NCBI GenBank assembly: GCA_028274825.1
Contig: JAQCMZ010000249.1
Location: 1-5,359, forward strand
DNA from: Haloferacaceae archaeon
Lineage (GTDB): Archaea > Halobacteriota > Halobacteria > Halobacteriales > Haloferacaceae
DNA: 5,359 nucleotides
Direction of reading: 5' to 3'
In this document: positions 1 through 5,359 of the stretch, in pieces
Position numbering within the stretch: the first letter of the stretch is position 1
Layout: the number at the start of each line of letters is the position of its first letter
Notes under the pieces: generated by a model
Databases searched by the model: none
What the model saw: only the letters and a program-made list of their open reading frames with translations
What the model was told of the DNA's origin: nothing
Translations under genes and position numbers: made by a program

Positions 1-1
1 T

Positions 2-121
2 GAACTCAAACAGCGGTATTTCTGGGGAAGTGGCCTGTGGAAGGATGGTTACTACGTCGGGACGACGGGTGCAGTTTCCGAGGATGTAGTTCGCCGGTAT
101 ATCGAGGAGACGGAACATTAG
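2..121 (+). CDS. tnpA: IS200/IS605-family Y1 transposase TnpA, C-terminal fragment (cut by the window edge)
   Basis: An open frame enters from the left edge and ends at TAG (119-121), giving 39 residues. They include RYFWGSGLWKDGYYVGTTG and VSEDVVRRYIEETEH, which match the typical C-terminus of IS200/IS605 TnpA: a W-G-x-G-L-W-x-x-G-Y strand followed by a helix carrying the nucleophilic tyrosine. The likely catalytic Tyr is the one in RRYIEE (codon 98-100). The HUH metal-binding motif would lie upstream, outside the window. TnpA is a small single-strand DNA transposase that cuts and rejoins hairpin-marked IS ends. From memory, H. pylori IS608 TnpA has a metal-binding Gln four residues after this Tyr; here that residue is Thr, so activity cannot be assumed. 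The gene runs rightward and is followed by the element's subterminal hairpin; no tnpB follows it. Family assignment is strong; whether the gene is intact is not visible. Confidence 0.88.
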   Translation, partial: ELKQRYFWGSGLWKDGYYVGTTGAVSEDVVRRYIEETEH

Positions 122-131
122 GCGAGCGTAC

Positions 132-171
132 GCGATTCACCCACGGGTAGGGTGACCCGTGGAACTCTCGC
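132..171. repeat. Subterminal hairpin of the tnpA-side IS end
   Basis: A perfect 8-bp stem, CCACGGGT (141-148) with ACCCGTGG (155-162), encloses a 6-base loop AGGGTG. A second, outer pairing GCGA (132-135) with TCGC (168-171) is possible across unpaired flanks. It starts ten bases after the tnpA stop, where IS200/IS605 elements carry the imperfect palindrome that TnpA recognises as single-stranded DNA. The element's true tip is not marked by inverted or direct repeats, as expected for this family, and probably lies within the next few tens of bases. The rest of the gap up to 256 shows no gene. Confidence 0.75.
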
Positions 172-256
172 TGTTTCCTTTAGATTCAATACTGTGGGTT
201 AGTTCAGGAAGATCGCTATACAGCAGAAATGGGAACTATATCATGACACCCTGTTT

Positions 257-868
257 TCAGTCTACGAACAGTCCATGAACGATTGTTTTCATAAGTGTCT
301 CGTGAGCGGTATCAAGTCCGCTCGCTTCAGCATCGACACGCTTGAAACGTTCTTTGCCGACGACGACAAACGCGAGTAGCCGGAAAACATCAAATAGCTC
401 CGCTGGGTCGTCAACCCGAAACTCATCAGCGGTAATCCACCGCTGAATATGTGGCCGAAACGTCTTCTGTTGAGCCTCATAAAACGACTCTAATTCTGAG
501 TCATCTGCCCGTGAGAAAAGTTGCTGAATGTCGTCCATGACGATGAGATTATAGTACAGTCGGTTTGATTCTAATTCCGAAAAGAAGTACTCAAATCCGG
601 CTGTGACCTCGGCGTGGAGGTTCGGGTTATCTGCGATCGCGTCATCAAAACCCTCGGAAACACGCTGTTGTTCACGGTGGAGGACTGTGAGATACAGTGC
701 CTCCTTTGAGTCAAAAAACTGATAAAATGTGCTCGTTGCAATCCCGGCTTTATCGGTGAGGTCTTTGATCCGGGTACGGTCAATACCAAACTTTGAGAAG
801 TGTTCACGACCGGCTGTTATCAGGGTCTTACGGATGTGCTCACGCTCGGTATCGGTGAATCCACTCAT
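257..868 (-). CDS. TetR/AcrR-family transcriptional regulator
   Basis: This 203-residue protein is of ordinary size for the family. The N-terminal DNA-binding domain spans about residues 8-58. Its helix-turn-helix signature is IKDLTDKAGIATSTFYQFF (34-52), followed by DSKEALYLTVL. This is the classic TetR pattern, in which the recognition helix ends in a T-F-Y-x-F-F segment. The remainder (about 60-203) is helical and aromatic-rich and would form the ligand-binding and dimerisation domain; its sequence does not reveal the ligand. The ATG (866-868) gives the full domain and has no Shine-Dalgarno upstream, which suits a leaderless or short-leader haloarchaeal mRNA. The gene is transcribed away from the surface-protein/RND operon, an arrangement typical of a local repressor of an exporter. 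By inference it represses that operon and itself, with release by a hydrophobic effector. The family call is firm; the target is inferred. Confidence 0.9.
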   Translation of the reverse strand: MSGFTDTEREHIRKTLITAGREHFSKFGIDRTRIKDLTDKAGIATSTFYQFFDSKEALYLTVLHREQQRVSEGFDDAIADNPNLHAEVTAGFEYFFSELESNRLYYNLIVMDDIQQLFSRADDSELESFYEAQQKTFRPHIQRWITADEFRVDDPAELFDVFRLLAFVVVGKERFKRVDAEASGLDTAHETLMKTIVHGLFVD

Positions 869-884
869 TATTGCGGTCTTTATG

Positions 885-906
885 CTCGCTGGTGTGTGTG
901 TGCGAG
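885..906. promoter_or_regulatory. Inverted repeat flanking a GT tract, candidate autoregulatory operator
   Basis: CTCGC (885-889) and GCGAG (902-906) are exact inverted arms with a 12-base spacer, most of it the alternating GT run at 892-902. The site lies 17-38 bases upstream of the TetR ATG, between its possible TATA box and start codon, where a bound dimer would block transcription. The arms are short and could arise by chance. Confidence 0.25.
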
Positions 907-907
907 A

Positions 908-914
908 GTATTAG
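908..914 (-). promoter_or_regulatory. Possible TATA box for the TetR gene
   Basis: Read on the minus strand this is CTAATAC, centred about 43 bases upstream of the regulator's ATG. A start site about 27 bases downstream would leave a leader of roughly 15 bases. The match to a haloarchaeal TATA box is weak and other AT-rich stretches are nearby. Confidence 0.25.
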
Positions 915-932
915 CGGCAATTAGATCTGGGA

Positions 933-963
933 TGTGTTTGTCCATAGAAAATACAAAAACACA
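933..963. promoter_or_regulatory. Inverted repeat just upstream of the operon TATA box, candidate TetR operator
   Basis: TGTGTTT (933-939) and AAACACA (957-963) are exact 7-base inverted arms separated by 17 bases, centred at 948. The right arm touches the position where the BRE would lie, directly before the TATA-like box at 967-974. Binding there could exclude TFB/TBP from the operon promoter. The spacing is longer than in compact TetR operators, so two half-sites or two dimers may be needed. The role is inferred from position and symmetry only. Confidence 0.35.
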
Positions 964-966
964 GGA

Positions 967-974
967 TTTATGAA
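967..974 (+). promoter_or_regulatory. TATA-like box of the surface-protein/RND operon
   Basis: TTTATGAA is centred about 28 bases before the ATG at 998. Since archaeal initiation usually occurs about 26-28 bases downstream of the TATA centre, transcription would begin at or next to that ATG, giving a leaderless mRNA. The lack of any Shine-Dalgarno motif before the ATG agrees with this. A perfect 8-base palindrome, TTGATCAA (983-990), sits between the box and the start and is another possible repressor contact. Confidence 0.5.
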
Positions 975-997
975 TTTTTGGGTTGATCAATTGGGTA

Positions 998-2686
998 ATG
1001 AAAGACGATTCGGACACCCCGCAGTGCAGCGCCAAGACGAGCGGCCGACTCTCCTCTGTGCGCGGCTGGATTGGTTCTCTTGGTATATTGCTTCTGACAG
1101 TTCTTGTCGTGACCTCACTGACGGTCGGCTTCGTCACTGTCGGAACGAGCGAAGCGAGCGCTCAGAGTGGATTCTCCACCGGCGATGTAGATCTTGAAGT
1201 CTTCGTTGCAGATAACACGTTTACGCCCGGACAGGCGACGGCGGTCGATCTACAGATTGTAAACAATGCCGAGGTTGGCGACGGGAGTTCCGCGAATTTC
1301 ATAGAGAGAACCACAACCGCGCGAAACGTCCAGGTTGAGCTTAACGAGCAACAGACACCAATCTCCATTGAGACGGGGAAACAATCAGTCGGGAGCATCA
1401 ACTTACAAGAACCACGCACCGTGCCGATCGAGATCGAGATCCCCGACAGTGCTGAACCAGGCGAATACGAACTCGAAGTCGAACTCGAATACAGACAGAC
1501 TGACGGGGTTTTCGACTCGGGTGGAACCCGGGGTGATATCAGTGAGTCGGTCACTCGGGACGTCACTATCGTGATTGACGATGGCGCCCGATTCGAACTC
1601 CACAGCGCTGAGACACAGGCGCAGGTGGGCGACACTGGTCAGATGACCGCTGAAATCGAAAACATTGGAGGCGAGCGCGCTGAAGACCTGCAAGTTGAAC
1701 TCACGAGTGCAAGCCAGCGAGTTGATTTTGGTGGGGCTACCAGTGAGACTGCAGCCGTGACCGCACTCGAACCAGGTGAAACAGCGACTCTCGAGTATGA
1801 CGTGGCGTTCGGCGATGGGGCTAGCGTTCGGGGGTATCCGCTTACTGCAGCCGTGACCTTCGAGGACACAGATGGGATCACGGAGGTAGACGAGACCTCG
1901 TTTGATGTGACTCCGCAAGCCGAGCAGACATTCGTGATTGAAGACACTGACTCGACGCTTCGTGTCGGCGAGGAAGGCGACCTTTCCGGCACTGTCGAAA
2001 ATACTGGCCCAGAGACTGTCCGTAGCCTCGTCGTCCAATACAGCGGTAACTCGGCAAATATCGTTCCCGTCGAGACTGAAGTCGCTATAGGAACCCTCGA
2101 ACCCGGGGAACCGGCCGAATTCACGCTTCCGATAGAAGTGACCGGAGAAGCAAAGCCGGTGGCACGCACGATCGATCTTACCGTCCAATATCGCAATGGT
2201 GACAACGAACGCCGATCTTACAGCCGGGTTGACGCCGTTGCCGAAGTGAGCCAGCAGCGAGACGAGTTCCTCGTCGGGTTTGCCGATAAAGACCTCTCTG
2301 CCGGCGAGAGCCGCCAGATGAACGTCGAGGTGACGAATAATCTCGATCAGCCGGTCACAGATATCGAAGCTCGGTTGTTCACCGATGACCCGCTCGACAG
2401 TGCTGATGATGAGGGTTACGTCGAGTCGCTCGACCCTGGCGAATCTACGACAATCACGTTCGAATTAAGCGCTGCAGGATCCGCGACTGCAAAAACACAC
2501 CCTGTTTCGCTTGATTTCCGGTATGACGACGCTGACGGAGACAGCCACATCTCTGACACATCACGTCTCGCAGTTGCAGTCACTGAATCCGAAGACGACT
2601 CGTCACTCTCACTCGTGATCGGGCTCGTTGGACTCATCGTCGTCGTTATCGGTGGTGTGGGTGTGGGTTACAGACGGAGGACGTAG
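998..2686 (+). CDS. Secreted, membrane-anchored protein with Ig-like/CARDB-type repeats (COG1361 S-layer-like class)
   Basis: The protein has 562 residues from the ATG at 998. A TTG five codons upstream (983) is less likely because it would precede the predicted start of the transcript. Residues 24-48 form a hydrophobic helix after an Arg/Lys-containing N-region, with a plausible signal-peptidase site after ASA (53-55); no twin-arginine or lipobox motif is seen. Four beta-rich repeats follow, at about 62-193, 197-305, 311-416 and 423-528. They share N-terminal phrases such as ENIG, ENTG and TNNL, and the turn LEPGE or LDPGE (257-261, 367-371, 478-482). A highly acidic linker leads to a C-terminal membrane helix (535-557) and a short RRRT tail, so most of the protein is outside the cell. 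There is no PGF-CTERM motif. It is the first gene of a tight operon with the RND transporter, so it may be an external partner or substrate-capturing subunit; that role is inference. Confidence 0.82.
   Translation: MKDDSDTPQCSAKTSGRLSSVRGWIGSLGILLLTVLVVTSLTVGFVTVGTSEASAQSGFSTGDVDLEVFVADNTFTPGQATAVDLQIVNNAEVGDGSSANFIERTTTARNVQVELNEQQTPISIETGKQSVGSINLQEPRTVPIEIEIPDSAEPGEYELEVELEYRQTDGVFDSGGTRGDISESVTRDVTIVIDDGARFELHSAETQAQVGDTGQMTAEIENIGGERAEDLQVELTSASQRVDFGGATSETAAVTALEPGETATLEYDVAFGDGASVRGYPLTAAVTFEDTDGITEVDETSFDVTPQAEQTFVIEDTDSTLRVGEEGDLSGTVENTGPETVRSLVVQYSGNSANIVPVETEVAIGTLEPGEPAEFTLPIEVTGEAKPVARTIDLTVQYRNGDNERRSYSRVDAVAEVSQQRDEFLVGFADKDLSAGESRQMNVEVTNNLDQPVTDIEARLFTDDPLDSADDEGYVESLDPGESTTITFELSAAGSATAKTHPVSLDFRYDDADGDSHISDTSRLAVAVTESEDDSSLSLVIGLVGLIVVVIGGVGVGYRRRT
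2676..2680 (+). promoter_or_regulatory. Shine-Dalgarno site for the RND transporter
   Basis: GGAGG lies inside the last codons of the upstream gene, nine bases before the GTG at 2690. It fixes that GTG as the start and indicates translation of the second cistron from the same mRNA, in contrast to the apparently leaderless first cistron. Confidence 0.7.
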
Positions 2687-2689
2687 CCA

Positions 2690-5215
2690 GTGAGTCGACT
2701 CAGCGAGCAGATTGACCGCGCCACAGTCGCGCTCAGTGAGATCATCGTCGTCCGCCGCAAGAGCATTATCCTCGCGTTTCTGATCGTCACGGCGATATTC
2801 GCCGGCGGAATGACGATGGTATCGACAGAATCGGATGCAACGGATAGTTTCACTCAAGATATTCCCGCACAGAACGCACTTGATGCTGTCGAGGACGAGT
2901 TTGAGGACCCATTCGCTACTGAGAGTGAATCGACACAACTCGTCCATACAGGGACGGACGTTCTCTCGCGGGGAGAACTGCTGGCGAGTTTGCGGGTACT
3001 TGAGCGCGTCAACAACCGCGACGATCTCCGGATGGCGTCGGCGAGAGGGCCGGCGACGCTCGTCGCTCAACAAATCACGCCAGGCGCAGAGACGCCAGCC
3101 GAACAGCAGCGAGCGATCCGCGGAGCGACAGACGTCGAGCTCCGTGAGGCAATCCGGACGGCGAGCAGTCAGCCCGGCTTCGAACAGCTGATTTCTGATG
3201 ATTTCAATCCCAACGACGTATCCGCATCTGCGTCGGTGACAATCATCACACACGATGTCCCGCAAGGATTCTCTGATGGCGATCTCCAAGAGATCCAGAC
3301 GACGATTGTCACGCTGGCGGAAGACGAGCCGGGTGATATCCGGGCCTTTGGCACTGGGGTCACCAACGCCGAGACCGGTCAGATTATCGGTGACTCACTG
3401 ACGCTCGTGATGCCGATTGTCATTACCCTGCTTCTCGGGTTTCTCGTTGTTGCCTACCGTGACCCGATTGATCTAGCACTTGGCCTCCTAGCCCTGCTGA
3501 TGACCGTCATCTGGACGTTTGGGTTCCTCGGGTTCTCCGGTATTCCATTCACTCAACAACAGATTTCGACCCCAGTGTTACTCCTCGCGGTTGGCGTTGA
3601 TTTTGGAATCCACATTATTAATCGCTATCGCGAGGAGACAGTGACCGGACTCGAAGCCGTCCCGTCGATGCGGATTGCAACCCGTCAACTGATGGTTGCG
3701 TTCGTCATCGTCACTGCAACCGCAGTGTTTGGATTCAGCGCGAACGCACTGTCAGATCTTCAACCGATCCGAAACCTTGGTATCATCTCAGCGGTTGGAA
3801 TCGTCTTCACGTTTCTCATCTTTGGACTCTTTCTCCCGGCTGCGAAGCTGGAAGTCGACCGGCTCCGGGAACGATTCGGTGTTCCGGAGTTTGATTCCTC
3901 GCCGATTGCGTCTGAAGAGTCGTCACTCGGCCGAGGGCTGTCACTGTTCGCGACTGTGGGCAATCGCGCCCCTGTCGTCCTAGTTGTCGTGCTGTTGCTG
4001 TTCGGCAGCGGAATGGCTGTGTACGGTAGTGGCGTTGATACGTCCTTCGAGCAGGAGGATTTCCTCCCTCCTGAAGAAGAACCTGCGTACGTCCAGTACG
4101 TGCCAGCGGCGCTTGCTCCTGGCGAGTACACTGTGTCGTCGACGCTCAACATTCTCGAAGAACGGTTTACTACGAACCAAGACGAGTCTGTCACGATATA
4201 CATCCAAGGGCCGATGGAAAGCGATCATGCGCTCGAAGCACTCGTGCGTGCGGACACTGACCCGCCAGAAACGCTTGCTCTCGGCAACGACAACCAGGTG
4301 CAGACACAGAGTATCGTGACTGTGATACGCGCTCACGCGGCGCGTAATCCCGAATTCGCTGCACTCGTCGCCCGCAACGACTTGAACGATAACGGTATCC
4401 CGGATCGTAATCTCGAGGCGGTGTACGACGCGCTGCTGGCATCATCAGCGGGGGACCAAGCAGAGCGGTACTTGACTGACGACCGGCAGAGTACACAGAT
4501 CGTCTACAGCGTCAAATCGGACGCAGCACAGGATGCAGTGACGGGTGAGAGTCAAGAACACGCGACACAGTTCCGCTATACGGCGACTGCGACCGGTGGG
4601 ATAATTGTCTTCGACGCGATTTCCGATATTATCTTTCAGTCGGCAATTCAAGGACTGTTTCTCGCGTTGTTTTTCACCGGAACATTTCTGATGATTGTGT
4701 ACGGGATTCTTGAGACGAAACCGTTGTTGGGAATTGTGAATGTGTTCCCGATCCTGATTTCGGTGGCGTCGCTCGTCGGCACGATGCGATTCCTCGGGTT
4801 ATCGCTCAACGCACTTACAGCGACGCTGCTGTCTATCGGCGTCGGACTCGGAATCGCCTATTCCGTGCACATTACCGCACGGTTCGTTGACGAATACGAA
4901 CGGGACGAAGACGCGCTTCGTTCGGTACAGACGACACTGACCGGCACTGGGGGGGCACTCACCGGGAGTATGCTCACGACCTCTCTCGGAACCGGCGCAC
5001 TTGCACTCGCAATCACACCGGTGCTCGGGAACTTTGGACTCTTGATGGCCCTGAGTGTTGCCTACTCGTTCATTATCTCGGTCATTGCGCTGCCACCCGC
5101 GCTGTTCCTCTGGGATCGTGTCTCCGGGATTGAGGAAGATGCCGTAGCGATGATTAGCAATACCACGGACGCTCAGCCCCCGTCCTCAACGAGTGAACAG
5201 CGGGAGACGAGGTGA
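2690..5215 (+). CDS. RND-superfamily transporter, MMPL/HAE3-like permease
   Basis: This 841-residue protein shows the duplicated RND plan. There is a membrane helix at 25-45, an external domain (46-235), helices near 236-256, 260-282, 293-313, 331-353 and 362-384, then a helix at 426-447, a second external domain (448-651), and helices near 652-673, 678-698, 706-730, 750-776 and 779-803. The total is 12 helices. The TM4 motif VGVDFGIHIINRYREE carries the expected proton-relay Asp (D304). The equivalent second-half motif, GLGIAYSVHITARFVDE, has Ala (A723) instead. A DLNDNGIPD loop (564-572) in the second external domain resembles a Ca-binding turn. The GTG start is supported by GGAGG nine bases upstream and lies three bases after the previous stop. 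Such permeases use ion gradients to move hydrophobic compounds or lipids; the substrate here is unknown. The C-terminal tail (about 810-841) is polar and ends beside an IS hairpin, so the native end may have been altered. The divergent TetR gene is the likely regulator. Confidence 0.93.
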   Translation: MSRLSEQIDRATVALSEIIVVRRKSIILAFLIVTAIFAGGMTMVSTESDATDSFTQDIPAQNALDAVEDEFEDPFATESESTQLVHTGTDVLSRGELLASLRVLERVNNRDDLRMASARGPATLVAQQITPGAETPAEQQRAIRGATDVELREAIRTASSQPGFEQLISDDFNPNDVSASASVTIITHDVPQGFSDGDLQEIQTTIVTLAEDEPGDIRAFGTGVTNAETGQIIGDSLTLVMPIVITLLLGFLVVAYRDPIDLALGLLALLMTVIWTFGFLGFSGIPFTQQQISTPVLLLAVGVDFGIHIINRYREETVTGLEAVPSMRIATRQLMVAFVIVTATAVFGFSANALSDLQPIRNLGIISAVGIVFTFLIFGLFLPAAKLEVDRLRERFGVPEFDSSPIASEESSLGRGLSLFATVGNRAPVVLVVVLLLFGSGMAVYGSGVDTSFEQEDFLPPEEEPAYVQYVPAALAPGEYTVSSTLNILEERFTTNQDESVTIYIQGPMESDHALEALVRADTDPPETLALGNDNQVQTQSIVTVIRAHAARNPEFAALVARNDLNDNGIPDRNLEAVYDALLASSAGDQAERYLTDDRQSTQIVYSVKSDAAQDAVTGESQEHATQFRYTATATGGIIVFDAISDIIFQSAIQGLFLALFFTGTFLMIVYGILETKPLLGIVNVFPILISVASLVGTMRFLGLSLNALTATLLSIGVGLGIAYSVHITARFVDEYERDEDALRSVQTTLTGTGGALTGSMLTTSLGTGALALAITPVLGNFGLLMALSVAYSFIISVIALPPALFLWDRVSGIEEDAVAMISNTTDAQPPSSTSEQRETR

Positions 5216-5316
5216 AGTGCCTCGGGGTCAAGCCCCGAGGCTTCCTGTTTCCACGACGCGGTTTATAGATTCCACGGGGAATCCACAGGGAGTGCAGTCT
5301 CCACAGGCGTGGATTC
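5216..5316 (-). ncRNA. Putative TnpB-associated right-end RNA (omega RNA / sotRNA), scaffold part
   Basis: On the minus strand, GAATCCAC (5316-5309) pairs with GTGGATTC (5286-5279). This encloses a second stem GGAG (5302-5299) with CTCC (5292-5289), and the 9-bp terminal hairpin (5241-5219) follows. An alternative hairpin, GATTCC with GGAATC (5283-5278 and 5273-5268), would compete with the long stem. Sense-overlapping RNAs from the 3' end of IS1341-type tnpB genes are known in haloarchaea, and such right-end RNAs guide TnpB. The guide would begin just past the IS tip, in the antisense of the RND gene's last codons. Both limits are estimates. Confidence 0.5.
5219..5241. repeat. Perfect hairpin at the tnpB-side IS end, possible shared terminator
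   Basis: GCCTCGGGG (5219-5227) pairs exactly with CCCCGAGGC (5233-5241) around the loop TCAAG. It starts three bases after the RND stop codon. On the minus strand it is the last structure of the tnpB transcript and contains the tnpB stop codon in its loop. On the plus strand the stem is followed by the pyrimidine-rich TTCCTGTTT, so it could also end or stabilise the operon mRNA. The position fits the subterminal recognition hairpin of an IS200/IS605/IS1341 right end. Confidence 0.75.
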
Positions 5317-5359
5317 GGTCGCTCCCCGACCTCCTTGGTGGCGACGGTAGAGCGTCTGA
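5228..5359 (-). CDS. tnpB: IS200/IS605/IS1341-type TnpB, C-terminal tail (cut by the window edge)
   Basis: On the minus strand an open frame enters at 5359 and stops at TGA (complement of 5228-5230), giving 43 residues. The end, NRVVETGSLGA, resembles the V-V-E-T-G-S tail that I recall from many haloarchaeal TnpB proteins, and the preceding part contains IHACGDCTPCG. The RuvC catalytic motifs and the zinc finger would lie outside the window. TnpB is an RNA-guided nuclease, ancestor of Cas12, which helps keep its element in the genome. The tail beyond RuvC is poorly structured as protein and overlaps nested RNA hairpins, so its conservation may reflect RNA rather than protein. The stop codon inside the terminal hairpin loop supports assignment as the IS end. 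The identification rests on a short segment, so full gene integrity is unknown. Confidence 0.7.
   Translation of the reverse strand, partial: SDALPSPPRRSGSDRIHACGDCTPCGFPVESINRVVETGSLGA

Larger units (their letters stand above)
1..185 (+). mobile_element. End of an IS200/IS605-type element (right boundary approximate)
   Basis: This covers the tnpA 3' end plus its hairpin. The outer limit lies beyond the left edge of the window, and the inner limit near 185 is a guess based on the usual short distance between hairpin and tip in this family. If the element is of the divergent tnpA/tnpB type, this would be its left end, because tnpA reads towards that end. Confidence 0.55.
5212..5359 (-). mobile_element. 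Right end of an IS605/IS1341-type element (inner boundary approximate)
   Basis: This contains the tnpB tail and the terminal hairpin; the rest lies beyond the right edge. The inner boundary is set provisionally just past the hairpin. On the minus strand the pentamer TTCAC (5216-5212) follows the hairpin by two bases and could be the cleavage site, but nothing in the window proves it. Family members make no target duplication, so an empty-site comparison is needed to place the tip. Confidence 0.5.

Noticed and set aside
136..140. TTCAC beside both IS hairpins as a shared cleavage or target site
   Set aside because: It precedes the hairpin at the left but follows it at the right (5212-5216, minus strand), and a pentamer match is expected by chance.
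892..902. Short GT dinucleotide run as a microsatellite or Z-DNA element
   Set aside because: Only about five repeat units; too short to claim a function of its own beyond being the spacer of an inverted repeat.
983..997. TTG start five codons upstream of the surface protein
   Set aside because: The ATG at 998 fits the TATA spacing for a leaderless mRNA and keeps the whole signal peptide; the TTG lies in a palindrome, likely before the transcription start.
1403..2188. A 261-codon open frame antisense to the surface-protein gene
   Set aside because: It overlaps a gene with clear signal peptide, repeats and anchor, has no recognisable domain, and such long antisense frames are common in haloarchaeal coding DNA.
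2602..2686. PGF-CTERM/archaeosortase sorting signal on the surface protein
   Set aside because: The C-terminus has a membrane helix and an RRRT tail but no Pro-Gly-Phe motif before the helix.
2609..3289. A 226-codon minus-strand frame over the start of the RND gene
   Set aside because: It covers the operon junction and the first RND helix, is rich in Arg and Cys unlike real haloarchaeal proteins, and matches no family.
1..5359. CRISPR array, tRNA or rRNA genes
   Set aside because: No spaced direct repeats and no tRNA or rRNA-like segments were seen on either strand.

Overview
The window looks like haloarchaeal DNA (class Halobacteria). The predicted proteins are rich in Asp, Glu and Thr and poor in Lys, and an acidic multi-domain surface protein is anchored by a C-terminal membrane helix. 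Two start codons lack a Shine-Dalgarno site, one of them with a TATA-like box about 28 bases upstream, as in leaderless archaeal transcripts. The insertion-sequence remnants at both edges are of the IS200/IS605/IS1341 type common in haloarchaea. No species can be named from this.

Layout, left to right. Positions 2-121 are the last 39 codons of an IS200/IS605-family Y1 transposase (tnpA, + strand), followed by its subterminal hairpin (132-171). Positions 257-868 are a TetR/AcrR-family regulator on the minus strand. Positions 869-997 are a divergent promoter region with a TATA-like box for the rightward operon and several inverted repeats that could be operators. Positions 998-2686 encode a secreted, membrane-anchored protein with four Ig-like/CARDB-type repeats (COG1361 'S-layer-like' class). 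Positions 2690-5215 encode a 12-helix RND-superfamily transporter (MMPL/HAE3-like). Only three bases separate these two genes, and a GGAGG site for the second lies inside the end of the first. Positions 5228-5359 are the extreme C-terminal tail of a tnpB gene on the minus strand. Its stop codon lies in the loop of a perfect 9-bp hairpin, and nested hairpins in the same stretch suggest the 3' part of a TnpB-associated omega/right-end RNA.

How the genes likely work together: the TetR protein probably controls itself and the divergent two-gene operon. The operon would make a cell-surface Ig-like protein and an RND permease that act together in the cell envelope to export, or move within the membrane, an unknown hydrophobic compound. 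The substrate cannot be read from sequence. The cassette sits between two IS ends whose tnpA and tnpB 3' ends both point inward, so it fills the gap between two mobile-element remnants.

The most interesting points are the putative guide-RNA end of tnpB, which abuts and runs antisense into the transporter gene; the Asp-to-Ala change in the second-half proton-relay position of the transporter; a Ca-binding-like loop in its second external domain; and the paired inverted repeats in the divergent promoter.
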